From positions 1 through 30,673 of the forward strand of contig JBBQCV010000016.1 of NCBI GenBank assembly GCA_038319115.1: a stretch of DNA of 30,673 bases, in the 5' to 3' direction. The notes below the pieces were generated by a model. The model searched no databases and was not told where the DNA came from. It saw nothing but the letters and a program-made list of their open reading frames with translations. The position numbers and the translations under genes are program-made. Origin of the DNA: SZAS-79 sp038319115 (lineage in GTDB: Bacteria; Pseudomonadota; Gammaproteobacteria; Burkholderiales; SG8-39). Positions 1 through 7,361 of the stretch are shown in pieces. Positions within the stretch are counted from its first letter, which is position 1; each line of letters begins with the position of its first letter.

Positions 1-177
1 GCGGTGGGCGGGGCCTACCGAGAATTCCGCAAAATGCAGCATGCGCTGCGCCTGAACGGTGCCAAGTTCGCGCGGGTTGCGCCCGGGGCAGCGGCCGGGC
101 ATGCGGTGGCCGTGATCGCGCTGTGGGAGGAGGTCTTCGGCCAGACGCCGGCCGCGGCTGACGCCGGTACCGGCTGA
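1..177 (+). CDS. glnE: Glutamate-ammonia ligase adenylyltransferase, C-terminal end (partial)
   Basis: Only the last 58 codons are present, read in frame 1 from the left edge to the TGA at 175-177. The fragment contains YREFRKMQHALRLNG followed by an Ala-rich stretch and an ALWEEVFG ending. This matches the C-terminal helix bundle of GlnE proteins, where a YRxxRxxQHxLRL segment precedes a final LWxxVFG. The full protein adenylylates and de-adenylylates glutamine synthetase in response to nitrogen status. In Burkholderiales glnE commonly lies just upstream of ilvE, as here. The catalytic domains are outside the window, so the call rests on this short conserved end and on gene order. Confidence 0.75.
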   Translation, partial: AVGGAYREFRKMQHALRLNGAKFARVAPGAAAGHAVAVIALWEEVFGQTPAAADAGTG

Positions 178-228
178 GAAGACTGATGTCGCCGTAGAGC
201 GAGCATCGTATGCACCGTCGATGCGCCG

Positions 229-253
229 TTTTAGTCTCCGAGTCCGCTAAAAT
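229..253 (+). promoter_or_regulatory. Candidate ilvE promoter
   Basis: A good -10 match, TAAAAT, lies at 248-253, 34 bases before the chosen ilvE start. It forms one arm of an inverted repeat, TTTTAG (229-234) and CTAAAA (247-252). No convincing -35 is seen at 17 bp spacing. It is the only AT-rich stretch in the glnE-ilvE gap. Confidence 0.35.
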
Positions 254-287
254 AGCATTCTTTCCCGCAGAAACTGGAGCATTAACC

Positions 288-1289
288 ATGTCGATGGCCG
301 ACCGCGACGGGCACATCTGGTACGACGGCAAGCTCGTGCCTTGGCGTTCCGCGACCACCCACGTTCTCACCCACTCGCTGCACTATGGGCTGGCGGTGTT
401 CGAGGGCGTGCGCGCGTACAAGACGGTCAACGGCACGGCGATCTACCGGCTCAGAGAGCACACCGAGCGGCTGTTCAACTCGGCGCACATCTACATGATG
501 AAGATCCCGTTCACGCCCGAGCAGCTGATGGAGGCGCAGAAAGAGGTGGTGCGCGCCAACAAGCTCGCGGAATGCTACATCCGCCCGATCGCCTTCTACG
601 GCTCCGAAAAAATGGGCGTGTCGCCCAAGGGCGCGCGCGTGCACGTGGCAATCGCCGCGTGGCCCTGGGGCGCTTACCTCGGCGCCGACGGGCTTGAGAA
701 AGGCATTCGCGTCAAAACCTCGTCGTTTGCGCGCCACCACGTCAACGTCTCCATGTGCCGCGCCAAGTATTCCGGCACTTACGCCAACTCGATCCTCGCC
801 AACCAGGAGGCGATCGACCACGGCTACGACGAGGGACTGCTGCTCGACGTGGACGGATTCGTGGCCGAGGGCGCGGGCGAGAACCTGTTCGTGGTCAAGA
901 ACGGCAAGATCTACGAGCCCGAACTCACCAGCGCGCTCATCGGCATCACGCGCGACAGCGTGATCCAGCTCGCCGCCGAGCGCGGCTATACCGTCACCGC
1001 CAAGCGGATCACGCGCGACGACCTGTACATCGCCGACGAGCTGTTCTTCACCGGCACGGCGGCCGAAGTCACCCCGATCCGCGAACTCGACGGACGCGTG
1101 ATCGGCGCGGGCAAGCGCGGCCCGGTCACGGCGGCGCTGCAAAAAGCATTCTTCAACGTGGTGCAGGGCAAGGACAAGAAGCACCAGGCCTGGCTCTCGC
1201 CGGTGAAGGCGGGCAAGGCCTCGGCCAAGCCGGCCGCCAAGCCGGCGACCAAAGGCGCTGCCAAAAAGAAGAAGGCCGCCGGGAAATAA
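288..1289 (+). CDS. ilvE: Branched-chain amino acid aminotransferase with Lys/Ala-rich C-terminal tail
   Basis: This PLP-dependent (fold type IV) transaminase interconverts Leu, Ile and Val with their 2-oxo acids. Diagnostic segments are HYGLAVFEGVRAY near residue 40, the region of the catalytic Lys (CRAKYSGTYANS), EGAGENLFVV and FFTGTAAEVTPI. The start is the ATG at 288, preceded by GGAG at 276-279. The upstream in-frame ATG at 210 would add a non-conserved leader. The protein is 333 aa, whereas the family is usually about 305-310 aa. The excess is a C-terminal tail made almost only of Ala, Lys, Pro and Gly (PAAKPATKGAAKKKKAAGK), resembling histone-H1-like tails. The core looks intact. Confidence 0.95.
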   Translation: MSMADRDGHIWYDGKLVPWRSATTHVLTHSLHYGLAVFEGVRAYKTVNGTAIYRLREHTERLFNSAHIYMMKIPFTPEQLMEAQKEVVRANKLAECYIRPIAFYGSEKMGVSPKGARVHVAIAAWPWGAYLGADGLEKGIRVKTSSFARHHVNVSMCRAKYSGTYANSILANQEAIDHGYDEGLLLDVDGFVAEGAGENLFVVKNGKIYEPELTSALIGITRDSVIQLAAERGYTVTAKRITRDDLYIADELFFTGTAAEVTPIRELDGRVIGAGKRGPVTAALQKAFFNVVQGKDKKHQAWLSPVKAGKASAKPAAKPATKGAAKKKKAAGK

Positions 1290-1294
1290 CCGCC

Positions 1295-1480
1295 ATGGCC
1301 GATCCGCGCGAAGTCGAGGTCACCGAGAAAGACCTGCCGCTGCACTGCCCGCTGCCCGATGCGCCGTTGTGGAGCCGGCATCCGCGCGTGTTCCTCGACG
1401 TGGCCGACACCGGCCAGGTGCTATGTCCGTACTGCGGCACGAACTACGTGTACAAGGGGCCCGCCCCCCGAGGGCATTAG
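1295..1480 (+). CDS. Small zinc-finger protein (zf-CHCC family)
   Basis: This 61-aa protein has HCPLPDAPLWSRHPRVFLDV followed by a CPYCGTNYVYKG motif. Those are the Cys/His ligands of the CHCC zinc-finger family, related to a small subunit fold of respiratory complex I. In Burkholderiales it typically sits between ilvE and waaF. The ATG lies six bases after the ilvE stop, so the two genes are probably co-transcribed. The precise role of the bacterial stand-alone form is not established. The 3' end overlaps any plausible start of the next gene. Confidence 0.85.
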   Translation: MADPREVEVTEKDLPLHCPLPDAPLWSRHPRVFLDVADTGQVLCPYCGTNYVYKGPAPRGH

Positions 1481-2591
1481 GGCGGGCACCCAAGCGGGCA
1501 CAGGATCGGGCACCGCGCCGGGCAACCAAACGGACACCCAAACGCGCACCAACCAGCCCCGCGTCCTCGTCGTCGCACCCAACTGGATCGGCGATGCGCT
1601 GATGGCGCAACCGATGCTCGCGCGCTTGCTGCAAAGGCGACCCGACGCGCTCATCGACGTGCTGGCGCCCGCCTGGGTGCTGCCGGTGGCCGAGCGCATG
1701 CCCGAAGTCAGCGCCACCATCGAGAGCCCGTTCGCCCACGGCCAGCTCGGCTTGCGCGAGCGCTGGCGCCTGGGGCGCGGCCTGGCTGCGCGCAACTACG
1801 TGCAGGCCATCGTGCTGCCGAACACGCTGAAGAGCGCGCTGGTGCCATTCTTTGCCAACATCCCCTTGCGCGCGGGCTATGTGGGCGAGTCGCGCTACGG
1901 CCTCATCAACATCGTGCACAAACTCTCGCGCACCGCCCCGCCACCGATGGCCGAGCGTTACCTCGCGCTCGCCGGGGAACCCGGCGCGCCGCTGCCCGAG
2001 GTGCCGCGCACGCGGCTCGAAGCATCCGGGGCCAACCTCGCGCGCACGCTGGTCGATCTCTCGCTTGCGCCGCCCTCCGATGCCCGCCCGGTCGCCGTGC
2101 TGTGCCCCGGCGCCGAGTACGGCCCGGCCAAGCGCTGGCCGGCGCAATACTTCGCGGCGCTGGCGGGCATGCTCGGCGAGGCCGGGTTTGCGGTGTGGCT
2201 CATGGGATCGAAAGCCGACCAGCCGGTCGCGCGCGCCATCCTCGAGGCGGGCCCGGGTTGTGCCACCGACCTGACCGGGCGCACCAGCCTGGCTGGCGCG
2301 ATCGACCTCATCGCCGCGGCCCACGTGGTGGTGAGCAACGACTCCGGCCTCATGCACATCGCCGCCGCGCTCGATCGGCCGCTGGTGGCGCTGTACGGCT
2401 CCTCCAGCCCGGTGCATACGCCGCCGCGCACCGACAAGGCGCGGGTGCAGTACCTCGCCATCGAATGCAGCCCGTGTTACGAGCGCACCTGCCCGCTCGG
2501 CCATTTCCGCTGCATGCGCGAGCTCGCCCCCGAACGCATCTTCGCCGAGGCGCTCGCGGCATCCGGGCGCGCAGCCGCGACCGTGCGCTAG
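1476..2591 (+). CDS. waaF: ADP-heptose:LPS heptosyltransferase II (start uncertain)
   Basis: This GT9-family glycosyltransferase adds the second L-glycero-D-manno-heptose to the LPS inner core in the cytoplasm. Conserved blocks are VLVVAPNWIGDALMAQPML, CPGAEYGPAKRWP, VSNDSGLMHIAAAL and CSPCYERTCPLGHFRCM, all typical of WaaF. The conserved protein begins near 1557. The start is unclear: between there and an ATG at 1359, which would overlap the zinc-finger gene by 122 bases, this frame holds no ATG, GTG, TTG or CTG. The coordinate given uses an ATT at 1476 that overlaps the upstream TAG as ATTAG. The next 25 or so codons encode a Gly/Thr/Gln-rich low-complexity leader made of imperfect GGGCAC repeats. 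Confidence 0.9.
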   Translation: MRAGTQAGTGSGTAPGNQTDTQTRTNQPRVLVVAPNWIGDALMAQPMLARLLQRRPDALIDVLAPAWVLPVAERMPEVSATIESPFAHGQLGLRERWRLGRGLAARNYVQAIVLPNTLKSALVPFFANIPLRAGYVGESRYGLINIVHKLSRTAPPPMAERYLALAGEPGAPLPEVPRTRLEASGANLARTLVDLSLAPPSDARPVAVLCPGAEYGPAKRWPAQYFAALAGMLGEAGFAVWLMGSKADQPVARAILEAGPGCATDLTGRTSLAGAIDLIAAAHVVVSNDSGLMHIAAALDRPLVALYGSSSPVHTPPRTDKARVQYLAIECSPCYERTCPLGHFRCMRELAPERIFAEALAASGRAAATVR

Positions 2592-2642
2592 AATTTGCGC
2601 TCCCGAGTGCCCCCAGCCGTGCATGCGCCGCGGCCTTCGTCC

Positions 2643-2996
2643 ATGAGAACCACCGCATTCCCGACCTCACAGGACGCGGAAAATGCTTTCTACGAGGCGC
2701 TCGAGCGCGCCGACCTCGAGGCAATGATGGCGGTATGGGCCGAGGACGAGGAGATCGTCTGCGTGCACCCCACCGGCCCGCGCCTGGCCGGCCACGCGCA
2801 GGTGCACGAAAATCCGCCCGCCCAGGCGGGCCCCCGGCGCCCGGGCGCAGCGGCCGCGGCTGCGGTTACGGTCGTTGCGACCAACATCTACCTGCGTACG
2901 GCGGTCGGATGGCGCATGGTGCTGCACCACGCCTCGCACGCCCCGGGGCCGATCAAAACCCCGCGCGCGCAAGCGCCGCCCAAGATCCTCCACTGA
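2643..2996 (+). CDS. NTF2/SnoaL-like (DUF4440-type) protein, internally shortened
   Basis: The 117-aa product starts with an FYEALERADLEAMMAVWAED helix and IVCVHPTGPRLAGH. It ends with VVATNIYLRTAVGWRMVLHHAS. These are the first and last parts of a cone-shaped NTF2-like fold found in Burkholderiales beside waaF and the YheT-type hydrolase. Family members as I know them have about 20-25 more residues between these halves (a WRxxF helix and two strands). Here the join is a Pro/Gly/Ala-rich stretch around 2810-2865 that contains a perfect hairpin (2816-2831). The protein may be non-functional. The start ATG at 2643 fits the family N-terminus. No function is assigned. Confidence 0.65.
   Translation: MRTTAFPTSQDAENAFYEALERADLEAMMAVWAEDEEIVCVHPTGPRLAGHAQVHENPPAQAGPRRPGAAAAAAVTVVATNIYLRTAVGWRMVLHHASHAPGPIKTPRAQAPPKILH
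2816..2831. repeat. GC hairpin at the deletion-like junction of the NTF2-like gene
   Basis: A perfect inverted repeat, GCCCGCC - CA - GGCGGGC, lies exactly where conserved protein sequence is lost in the NTF2-like gene. Such a hairpin could have promoted a slippage deletion. That origin is inference. Confidence 0.6.
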
Positions 2997-3006
2997 GCCG
3001 CGCCGC

Positions 3007-3969
3007 TTGCCTCCTTACGTAGCGCCAGCGTGGTTGCCAGGCGGCCACGCGCAGACCATCTTCGCGGCGCTGCGCCGAGCGCCACGCATCCGCTACGAGC
3101 GCGAGCGCTGGGACACCCCCGACGGCGATTTCATCGACCTCGACTGGGCCGGGGCGCGCGAGGCGAAGCGCCGCATGGTGTTGTTCCATGGCTTGGAGGG
3201 CAGTTCGCAGAGCCATTACGCGCGCTCGATCATCGGCCGCGCAACGCAGGCAGGCTGGCGCTGCGTGGTGCCGCATTTTCGCGGCTGCTCGGGCGAACCC
3301 AACCGGCTGGCGCGCGCTTACCACTCGGGCGACGCGGAGGAGATCGACTGGATCCTGCGCCGCGTGCGCGCGCTTGCACCTGGCGCAGGGCTCGACGTGG
3401 TGGGCGTATCGCTTGGCGGCAACGCGATGCTCAAGTGGCTGGGGGAACAAGGGGAGCGGGCGGGGGCAGTGGTCGACCACGCGGCGGCGATCTCGGCGCC
3501 CCTCGACCTCGCCGCCGCGGGCCACGCGCTCGGGCGCGGATTCAACCGGCTCTATACGCGCCTGTTCCTCGATTCGCTCAAGCGCAAGTCCGCCGCCAAG
3601 CTCGAGCGTTTCCCGGGAAGCGTTGACGCCAAGGCAATGCGCGCGTCGTCCACCCTGTACGAATTCGACAACGCCGTGACTGCCCCTTTGCACGGGTTTC
3701 GCGACACCGACGATTATTGGCATCGGGCCAGCAGCTGGCCGGGGCTCGGTTCGATCCGCGTCCCCACGCTGGTCCTCAATGCGCGCAACGACCCGTTCAT
3801 GCCGCAAAGCGCGCTGGCGCGGACGCGGGGCGCATCAAACCAAGTTACATTGGAATTCCCGGCCGGCGGGGGCCATGCAGGATTCCTGTCCGGTCCCTTC
3901 CCCGGCCGCGACGGCTGGCTGGCCGGCCGCATCCTCGAATTCTTTTCCGCAGGGCAACGCGCTCCATGA
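3007..3969 (+). CDS. Alpha/beta hydrolase, YheT family
   Basis: This 320-aa protein has the family's start, PAWLPGGHAQTIF, the oxyanion segment VLFHGLEGSSQSHYAR, HFRGCSGE, and the nucleophile elbow VVGVSLGGNAMLKWLGE. The late acid and base motifs are LNARNDPFMP and GGHAGFL, giving a Ser-Asp-His triad. Members are cytoplasmic carboxyl-ester hydrolases of unknown natural substrate. The chosen start is the TTG at 3007, ten bases after the upstream stop, because it places MPPYVAPAWLPGG at the usual N-terminus and no ATG fits. The stop overlaps the next start as ATGA, indicating translational coupling to the phosphomannomutase. Confidence 0.88.
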   Translation: MPPYVAPAWLPGGHAQTIFAALRRAPRIRYERERWDTPDGDFIDLDWAGAREAKRRMVLFHGLEGSSQSHYARSIIGRATQAGWRCVVPHFRGCSGEPNRLARAYHSGDAEEIDWILRRVRALAPGAGLDVVGVSLGGNAMLKWLGEQGERAGAVVDHAAAISAPLDLAAAGHALGRGFNRLYTRLFLDSLKRKSAAKLERFPGSVDAKAMRASSTLYEFDNAVTAPLHGFRDTDDYWHRASSWPGLGSIRVPTLVLNARNDPFMPQSALARTRGASNQVTLEFPAGGGHAGFLSGPFPGRDGWLAGRILEFFSAGQRAP

Positions 3970-5348
3970 AACTTCCGCCAGAAATCTTCCGCGCCTACGA
4001 CATCCGCGGTGTCGTAGGCACCACGCTCACAGCCCCGATCGTGCGCGCCATCGGCCAGGTGCTCGGCACGCTCGCGCTCGAGGCGGGCGGTGGCAACAAG
4101 GCCGCCATCGCGCTGGGACGCGACGGGCGCCTGTCCGGCCCCGAGCTTTCGGCCGCGCTCGCCGAGGGCATTGCCACGAGCGGCGCCGATGTCCTCGACG
4201 TGGGCATGGTGCCCACCCCGGTCACCTATTTCGCCGCGCACCACCTCGGCTGTGGCAGCGCCGTCATGCTCACCGGCAGCCACAACCCGCCGGACTACAA
4301 CGGCATCAAGATGGTGATCGCCGGCGACACCTTGTCGGGCGACGCGATCCTCGGCCTGCGCGAGCGCGCCGAGGCCGGCCGCGTCGCCACCGGCGCCGGG
4401 ACCATCTCGCAGCGGGAGGTCACGCAGGCGTACGTGGAACGCATCGCGTCCGACATCAAGCTGGCACGGCCGATGCACATAGCGATCGACTGCGGCAACG
4501 GCGTGACCGGCGGGCTCGCCCCGGCGCTGTTCCGGCGCCTCGGTTGCGAGGTCACCGGCCTGTTCTGTGACATCGACGGGCGCTTTCCCAACCACCACCC
4601 CGACCCTTCGCAGCCGGGCAACCTCGCCGACCTCATCGCGGCCCTGCGCGACACCGACGCCGAACTGGGCCTGGCGTTCGACGGCGACGGCGACCGCCTC
4701 GGCGTGGTGACCAAGGATGGCCACATCATCTATCCCGACCGGCAGCTCATGCTGTACGCCAAGGACGTGCTGTCGCGCAATCCCGGCGCGACCATCATCT
4801 ACGACGTCAAGTGCACGCGGCGCCTGGGGCCGTGGATCAGGGAGCACGGCGGCGTGCCGCTCATCTGGAAGACCGGGCATTCGCTGGTCAAGGCCAAGCT
4901 CAAGCAAACCGGCGCCCCGCTCGCCGGCGAGATGTCCGGGCATACGTTTTTCAAGGAGCGCTGGTACGGCTTCGACGATGCTTTGTACGTCGGCGCGCGC
5001 CTCTTGGAGATCGTGTCGCGCGAGAAGGACCCGGGTGCGCTGCTCAACGCCCTGCCCGATTCGCCCTCCACGCCCGAATTGAACTGGAAGCTGGCCGAGG
5101 GCGAGCCGCACGCGCTCATCGAGCGCCTGCGTGCTGCGACGCCTTTCCCGAACGCCGAGCGCATCCTCACCATCGACGGCGTGCGCGCCGAGTACAGCGA
5201 CGGCTTCGGCCTGGCGCGCGCCTCCAACACCACCCCGGTCATCGTGCTGCGTTTCGAGGCCGACACCAGCGAGGCGCTCGCGCGCATCCAGGCGGAGTTT
5301 CGCGCCGCGTTGCAAAAGTTGAAGCCGCGCTCGCCCCTGCCCTTCTAG
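3966..5348 (+). CDS. Phosphomannomutase/phosphoglucomutase
   Basis: This 460-aa alpha-D-phosphohexomutase interconverts hexose 1- and 6-phosphates, supplying GDP-mannose, UDP-glucose and LPS or exopolysaccharide precursors. It begins with FRAYDIRGVVG. The active-site phosphoserine loop is TGSHNPPDYNGIK (Ser about 105), the Mg-binding loop is DGDGDR (about 239-244), the sugar-binding loop is GEMSGHTFF, and the phosphate-binding loop is RASNTTPVIVLRFEAD. Length and motifs match the AlgC/ManB group of proteobacteria. It sits in an envelope-biogenesis neighbourhood with waaF upstream. The start overlaps the hydrolase stop (ATGA). It could be named algC or manB, and I cannot tell which from sequence alone. 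Confidence 0.93.
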   Translation: MKLPPEIFRAYDIRGVVGTTLTAPIVRAIGQVLGTLALEAGGGNKAAIALGRDGRLSGPELSAALAEGIATSGADVLDVGMVPTPVTYFAAHHLGCGSAVMLTGSHNPPDYNGIKMVIAGDTLSGDAILGLRERAEAGRVATGAGTISQREVTQAYVERIASDIKLARPMHIAIDCGNGVTGGLAPALFRRLGCEVTGLFCDIDGRFPNHHPDPSQPGNLADLIAALRDTDAELGLAFDGDGDRLGVVTKDGHIIYPDRQLMLYAKDVLSRNPGATIIYDVKCTRRLGPWIREHGGVPLIWKTGHSLVKAKLKQTGAPLAGEMSGHTFFKERWYGFDDALYVGARLLEIVSREKDPGALLNALPDSPSTPELNWKLAEGEPHALIERLRAATPFPNAERILTIDGVRAEYSDGFGLARASNTTPVIVLRFEADTSEALARIQAEFRAALQKLKPRSPLPF

Positions 5349-5359
5349 ACGGACCGACC

Positions 5360-6517
5360 ATGCCCACCGCGCAGCTCTCGAAGACTTTCCAGCAGTTCGT
5401 CGACTCGGAAAAATCGGGCGGCGTGCTGCTGATCGCCTGCACCGTGGTCTCGCTCGGGGTCGCCAACGGCCCCGGCGGCGCGGACTACCTCGCGTGGTGG
5501 CAGACCCATGTGGCGGGCCTGAGCCTCGAGCACTGGATCAACGATGCGCTGATGGCGGTGTTCTTCCTCCTGATAGGGTTGGAGCTCGAGCGCGAGATCT
5601 ACAGCGGCGAGCTCTCGAGCCTGCGCAGCGCGCTGCTGCCGATGATCGCGGCACTCGGGGGCATCGCCACACCGGCATTGATCCACTACGCGTTCAACGC
5701 GGGCACCGCGACGCAGCCCGGCATGGGCATCCCGATGGCCACCGACATCGCGTTCGCCCTCGGCGTGCTGGCGATCCTTGGCAGCCGCATCCCGAGTGCG
5801 CTCAAAGTGTTCGTGGTCGCCTTCGCGGTCATGGACGACCTCGGCGCGATCGTGGTGATCGCGTTTTTCTACACAGCGGATATTTCCGCAGCCTACCTCG
5901 CCGCGGCGATCGGCGTGTGGATCGCCCTGTGCCTGCTCAACCGCTTGCGCGTGATGTCCCTCACGCCCTACCTGGTTGGCGGTGCGCTGATGTGGTTCCT
6001 GATGCTGAAATCGGGTGTGCACGCGACCGTCACCGGGGTGATGCTGGCGTTTGCGATTCCCTATTCAGCCAAGGACGACGACGCCGACTCGCCCTCCTAC
6101 CGGCTGGAAAACATCCTGCATAAGCCGGTGGCCTTCCTCATCCTGCCGGTGTTCGCGCTCGCCAACACCGCCATCCCCATCGCCGGCGACTGGATGGCGT
6201 CGCTCACCTCTTCGAACGCGATAGGCATCATCGCCGGCCTCGTCGCGGGAAAGCCGCTGGGGATCGCACTGTTTTGCTTCGCGGCCGTGGCGAGCGGCCT
6301 GTGCCAGATGCCCGACGGGCTCGACTGGGGCTACATCCTCGGCGCAGGAATGCTCGGCGGGATCGGATTCACGATGTCGATCTTCATCGCCAACCTCGCC
6401 TTCGCAGGCCAGGCCGATGCCGTGAATGCATCCAAGATCGCGATCCTGGCCGCGTCGCTCGCGGCGGGGATTCTGGGCTACCTGTGGCTCAGGCTGCGCC
6501 CGCAGCCACCGACCTGA
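5360..6517 (+). CDS. nhaA: Na+/H+ antiporter NhaA
   Basis: This 385-aa inner-membrane antiporter exchanges external protons for cytoplasmic Na+ in pH and salt homeostasis. It shows the IGLELEREIYSGEL segment, the unwound-helix motif MATDIAFALGVLAILG, the ion-binding Asp pair in VMDDLGAIVVIAFFY (about residues 159-160), KSGVHATVTGV, the conserved Lys in AGLVAGKPLGI, and GIGFTMSIFIANLAF. About 12 hydrophobic helices are visible and the length is usual for the family. The ATG at 5360 is 11 bases after the previous stop, with GGACCGACC as a weak ribosome-binding region. It closes the housekeeping block before the toxin-antitoxin islet. Confidence 0.95.
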   Translation: MPTAQLSKTFQQFVDSEKSGGVLLIACTVVSLGVANGPGGADYLAWWQTHVAGLSLEHWINDALMAVFFLLIGLELEREIYSGELSSLRSALLPMIAALGGIATPALIHYAFNAGTATQPGMGIPMATDIAFALGVLAILGSRIPSALKVFVVAFAVMDDLGAIVVIAFFYTADISAAYLAAAIGVWIALCLLNRLRVMSLTPYLVGGALMWFLMLKSGVHATVTGVMLAFAIPYSAKDDDADSPSYRLENILHKPVAFLILPVFALANTAIPIAGDWMASLTSSNAIGIIAGLVAGKPLGIALFCFAAVASGLCQMPDGLDWGYILGAGMLGGIGFTMSIFIANLAFAGQADAVNASKIAILAASLAAGILGYLWLRLRPQPPT

Positions 6518-6531
6518 GCTTTGGCCCAGGA

Positions 6532-6553
6532 CCCATAAATATGGCAATATGGG
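6532..6553. promoter_or_regulatory. Candidate operator/promoter of the first toxin-antitoxin pair
   Basis: An inverted repeat, CCCATA (6532-6537) and TATGGG (6548-6553), surrounds an AT-rich core that supplies -10-like sequence (CAATAT at 6545-6550, with TTGGCC at 6521-6526 as a possible -35). The repeat ends three bases before the antitoxin ATG. Autoregulation by the antitoxin, and a very short or absent leader, are inferred from this spacing. Confidence 0.5.
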
Positions 6554-6556
6554 CGC

Positions 6557-6817
6557 ATGAAGACGACACTCGAAATCCCCGACCCGCTGTTCCGCAAAGC
6601 GAAGGCCTCCGCCGCCGAGCGCGGGCAGTCGCTCAAGGATTTTGTCACTGACGCCCTGCGCGACAAGCTCGCGAGCGCAGCGGCAGGAGGCCACGATGCG
6701 GAACCGGAATGGATGAAGGGCTTTGGCAAGCTGAAGCGCCTGCGCGGAGAGACGGCGCGGATCCAGGCCAGGATCGACACCGAATTCGGCGGCATTGAAG
6801 CCGAAGACCGGGATTGA
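6557..6817 (+). CDS. VapB-like antitoxin
   Basis: This 86-aa protein opens with MKTTLEIPDPLFRKAKASAA and continues GQSLKDFVTDALRDKL, a ribbon-helix-helix DNA-binding N-terminus as in many VapB/Arc-type antitoxins. The C-terminal half is charged (EWMKGFGKLKRLRGETARI), as expected for the toxin-binding tail. It overlaps the PIN toxin downstream by four bases (TTGA). A palindromic operator lies immediately upstream. No Shine-Dalgarno sequence is visible before the ATG. The specific antitoxin subfamily is not certain. Confidence 0.85.
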   Translation: MKTTLEIPDPLFRKAKASAAERGQSLKDFVTDALRDKLASAAAGGHDAEPEWMKGFGKLKRLRGETARIQARIDTEFGGIEAEDRD

Positions 6818-7191
6818 TCCTCGACACTAACGCGTTGTCCGCGTTCATCGACGGCGATGCCGGGGTCGGCGCAATCCTCCGCTCACAGCAGCGCGTCGCA
6901 ATCCCGGCCATCGTGCTGGGGGAATTTCGCTACGGCATAGCCGGCTCGCGGCAGCAGAAGGTCTACGAGGACTGGCTCGACGGCCATCTGGCCGATTTCG
7001 ACCTCCTGCCGGTAGTCGAGGCGACGGCGCTGGCCTACGCCGGACTGCGCGTCGCCCTCAAAAAGCTGGGGAAGCCCATCCCTGCAAATGACGCCTGGAT
7101 CGCGGCACTTTCCATCCAGCACCGCCTGCCGGTGCTGACGCGCGACGAGCACTTCGATTCCCTGCCGGAGGTATCGCGTATCGGCTGGTAG
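6814..7191 (+). CDS. PIN-domain toxin (VapC-like)
   Basis: This 125-aa PIN-domain ribonuclease starts at a TTG (6814) that overlaps the antitoxin stop. It has the first acidic residue in ILDTNALSAFIDGD, the Glu of AIVLGEFRYGIAGS, the third acidic site in PIPANDAWIAALSIQHRLPVLTRDEHF, and a short C-terminal strand. These Asp/Glu residues coordinate Mg2+ for RNA cleavage in VapC toxins. The antitoxin immediately upstream would neutralise it. The stop codon lies one base from the 63-bp repeat that occupies 7193-7255. The TTG start should lower toxin yield relative to antitoxin. Confidence 0.9.
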   Translation: MILDTNALSAFIDGDAGVGAILRSQQRVAIPAIVLGEFRYGIAGSRQQKVYEDWLDGHLADFDLLPVVEATALAYAGLRVALKKLGKPIPANDAWIAALSIQHRLPVLTRDEHFDSLPEVSRIGW

Positions 7192-7192
7192 G

Positions 7193-7255
7193 TGGCAGGA
7201 TTTCGCTCTGAGAGTGGCTTCCTGCCTGGGCGTTGGTCGAGAAATGGCAGTATTT
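7193..7255 (-). repeat. 63-bp intergenic repeat, copy C
   Basis: Read on the minus strand, this copy starts AAATACTGCCA and ends AATCCTGCCA, exactly 63 bp. It aligns without gaps to the copies at 18183-18245 and 28656-28718 (41 of 63 identities to the latter by hand count). The stem-forming blocks are CGCCC (7232-7228) and GAGCG (7208-7204). Its 5' side directly abuts a truncated HEPN reading frame on the same strand. Its 3' side lies one base from the stop codon of the VapC-like gene on the other strand. Confidence 0.8.
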
Positions 7256-7256
7256 G

Positions 7257-7361
7257 AATTCTCATCTCGTCCGCAACGAAGTCCTCGAATCCCTTTCCCA
7301 GCAGGAATCGCTTGATCTTTTCGGCGCTCTCGATCAGGTCGAGGCAGAGCAGCCAGTCACG
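7257..7361 (-). pseudogene. Truncated HEPN (HepT/DUF86-like) toxin remnant
   Basis: Downstream of the minus-strand PIN gene, another frame encodes about 35 residues: RDWLLCLDLIESAEKIKRF, then LLGKGFEDFVADEMRI. This closely resembles the N-terminus of HepT/DUF86 HEPN ribonucleases, which begin R-D-W, have an IEAIEKI-like helix, and continue with F-EEF-xADE. A full protein is about 110-120 aa with an RxxxxH active site further on. Here the similarity stops exactly at 7256, where the 63-bp repeat begins, so the catalytic part is missing. No start codon is obvious, and the remnant begins over the PIN stop. Identification is by motif recognition only. Confidence 0.5.

Noticed and set aside
3714..5315. 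Long minus-strand open frame (over 500 codons) opposite the phosphomannomutase; similar long antisense frames at 1320-2624, 11057-12439 and 28620-30065
   Set aside because: These mirror highly conserved plus-strand genes in GC-rich DNA, have Arg/Gly/Ala-rich composition and show no recognisable motifs.
6542..6550. TGGCAATAT upstream of the first antitoxin as a fourth copy of the 63-bp repeat
   Set aside because: The expected partner motif 52 bases away is absent and the centre does not align. It is better explained as the AT-rich promoter core within the operator palindrome.
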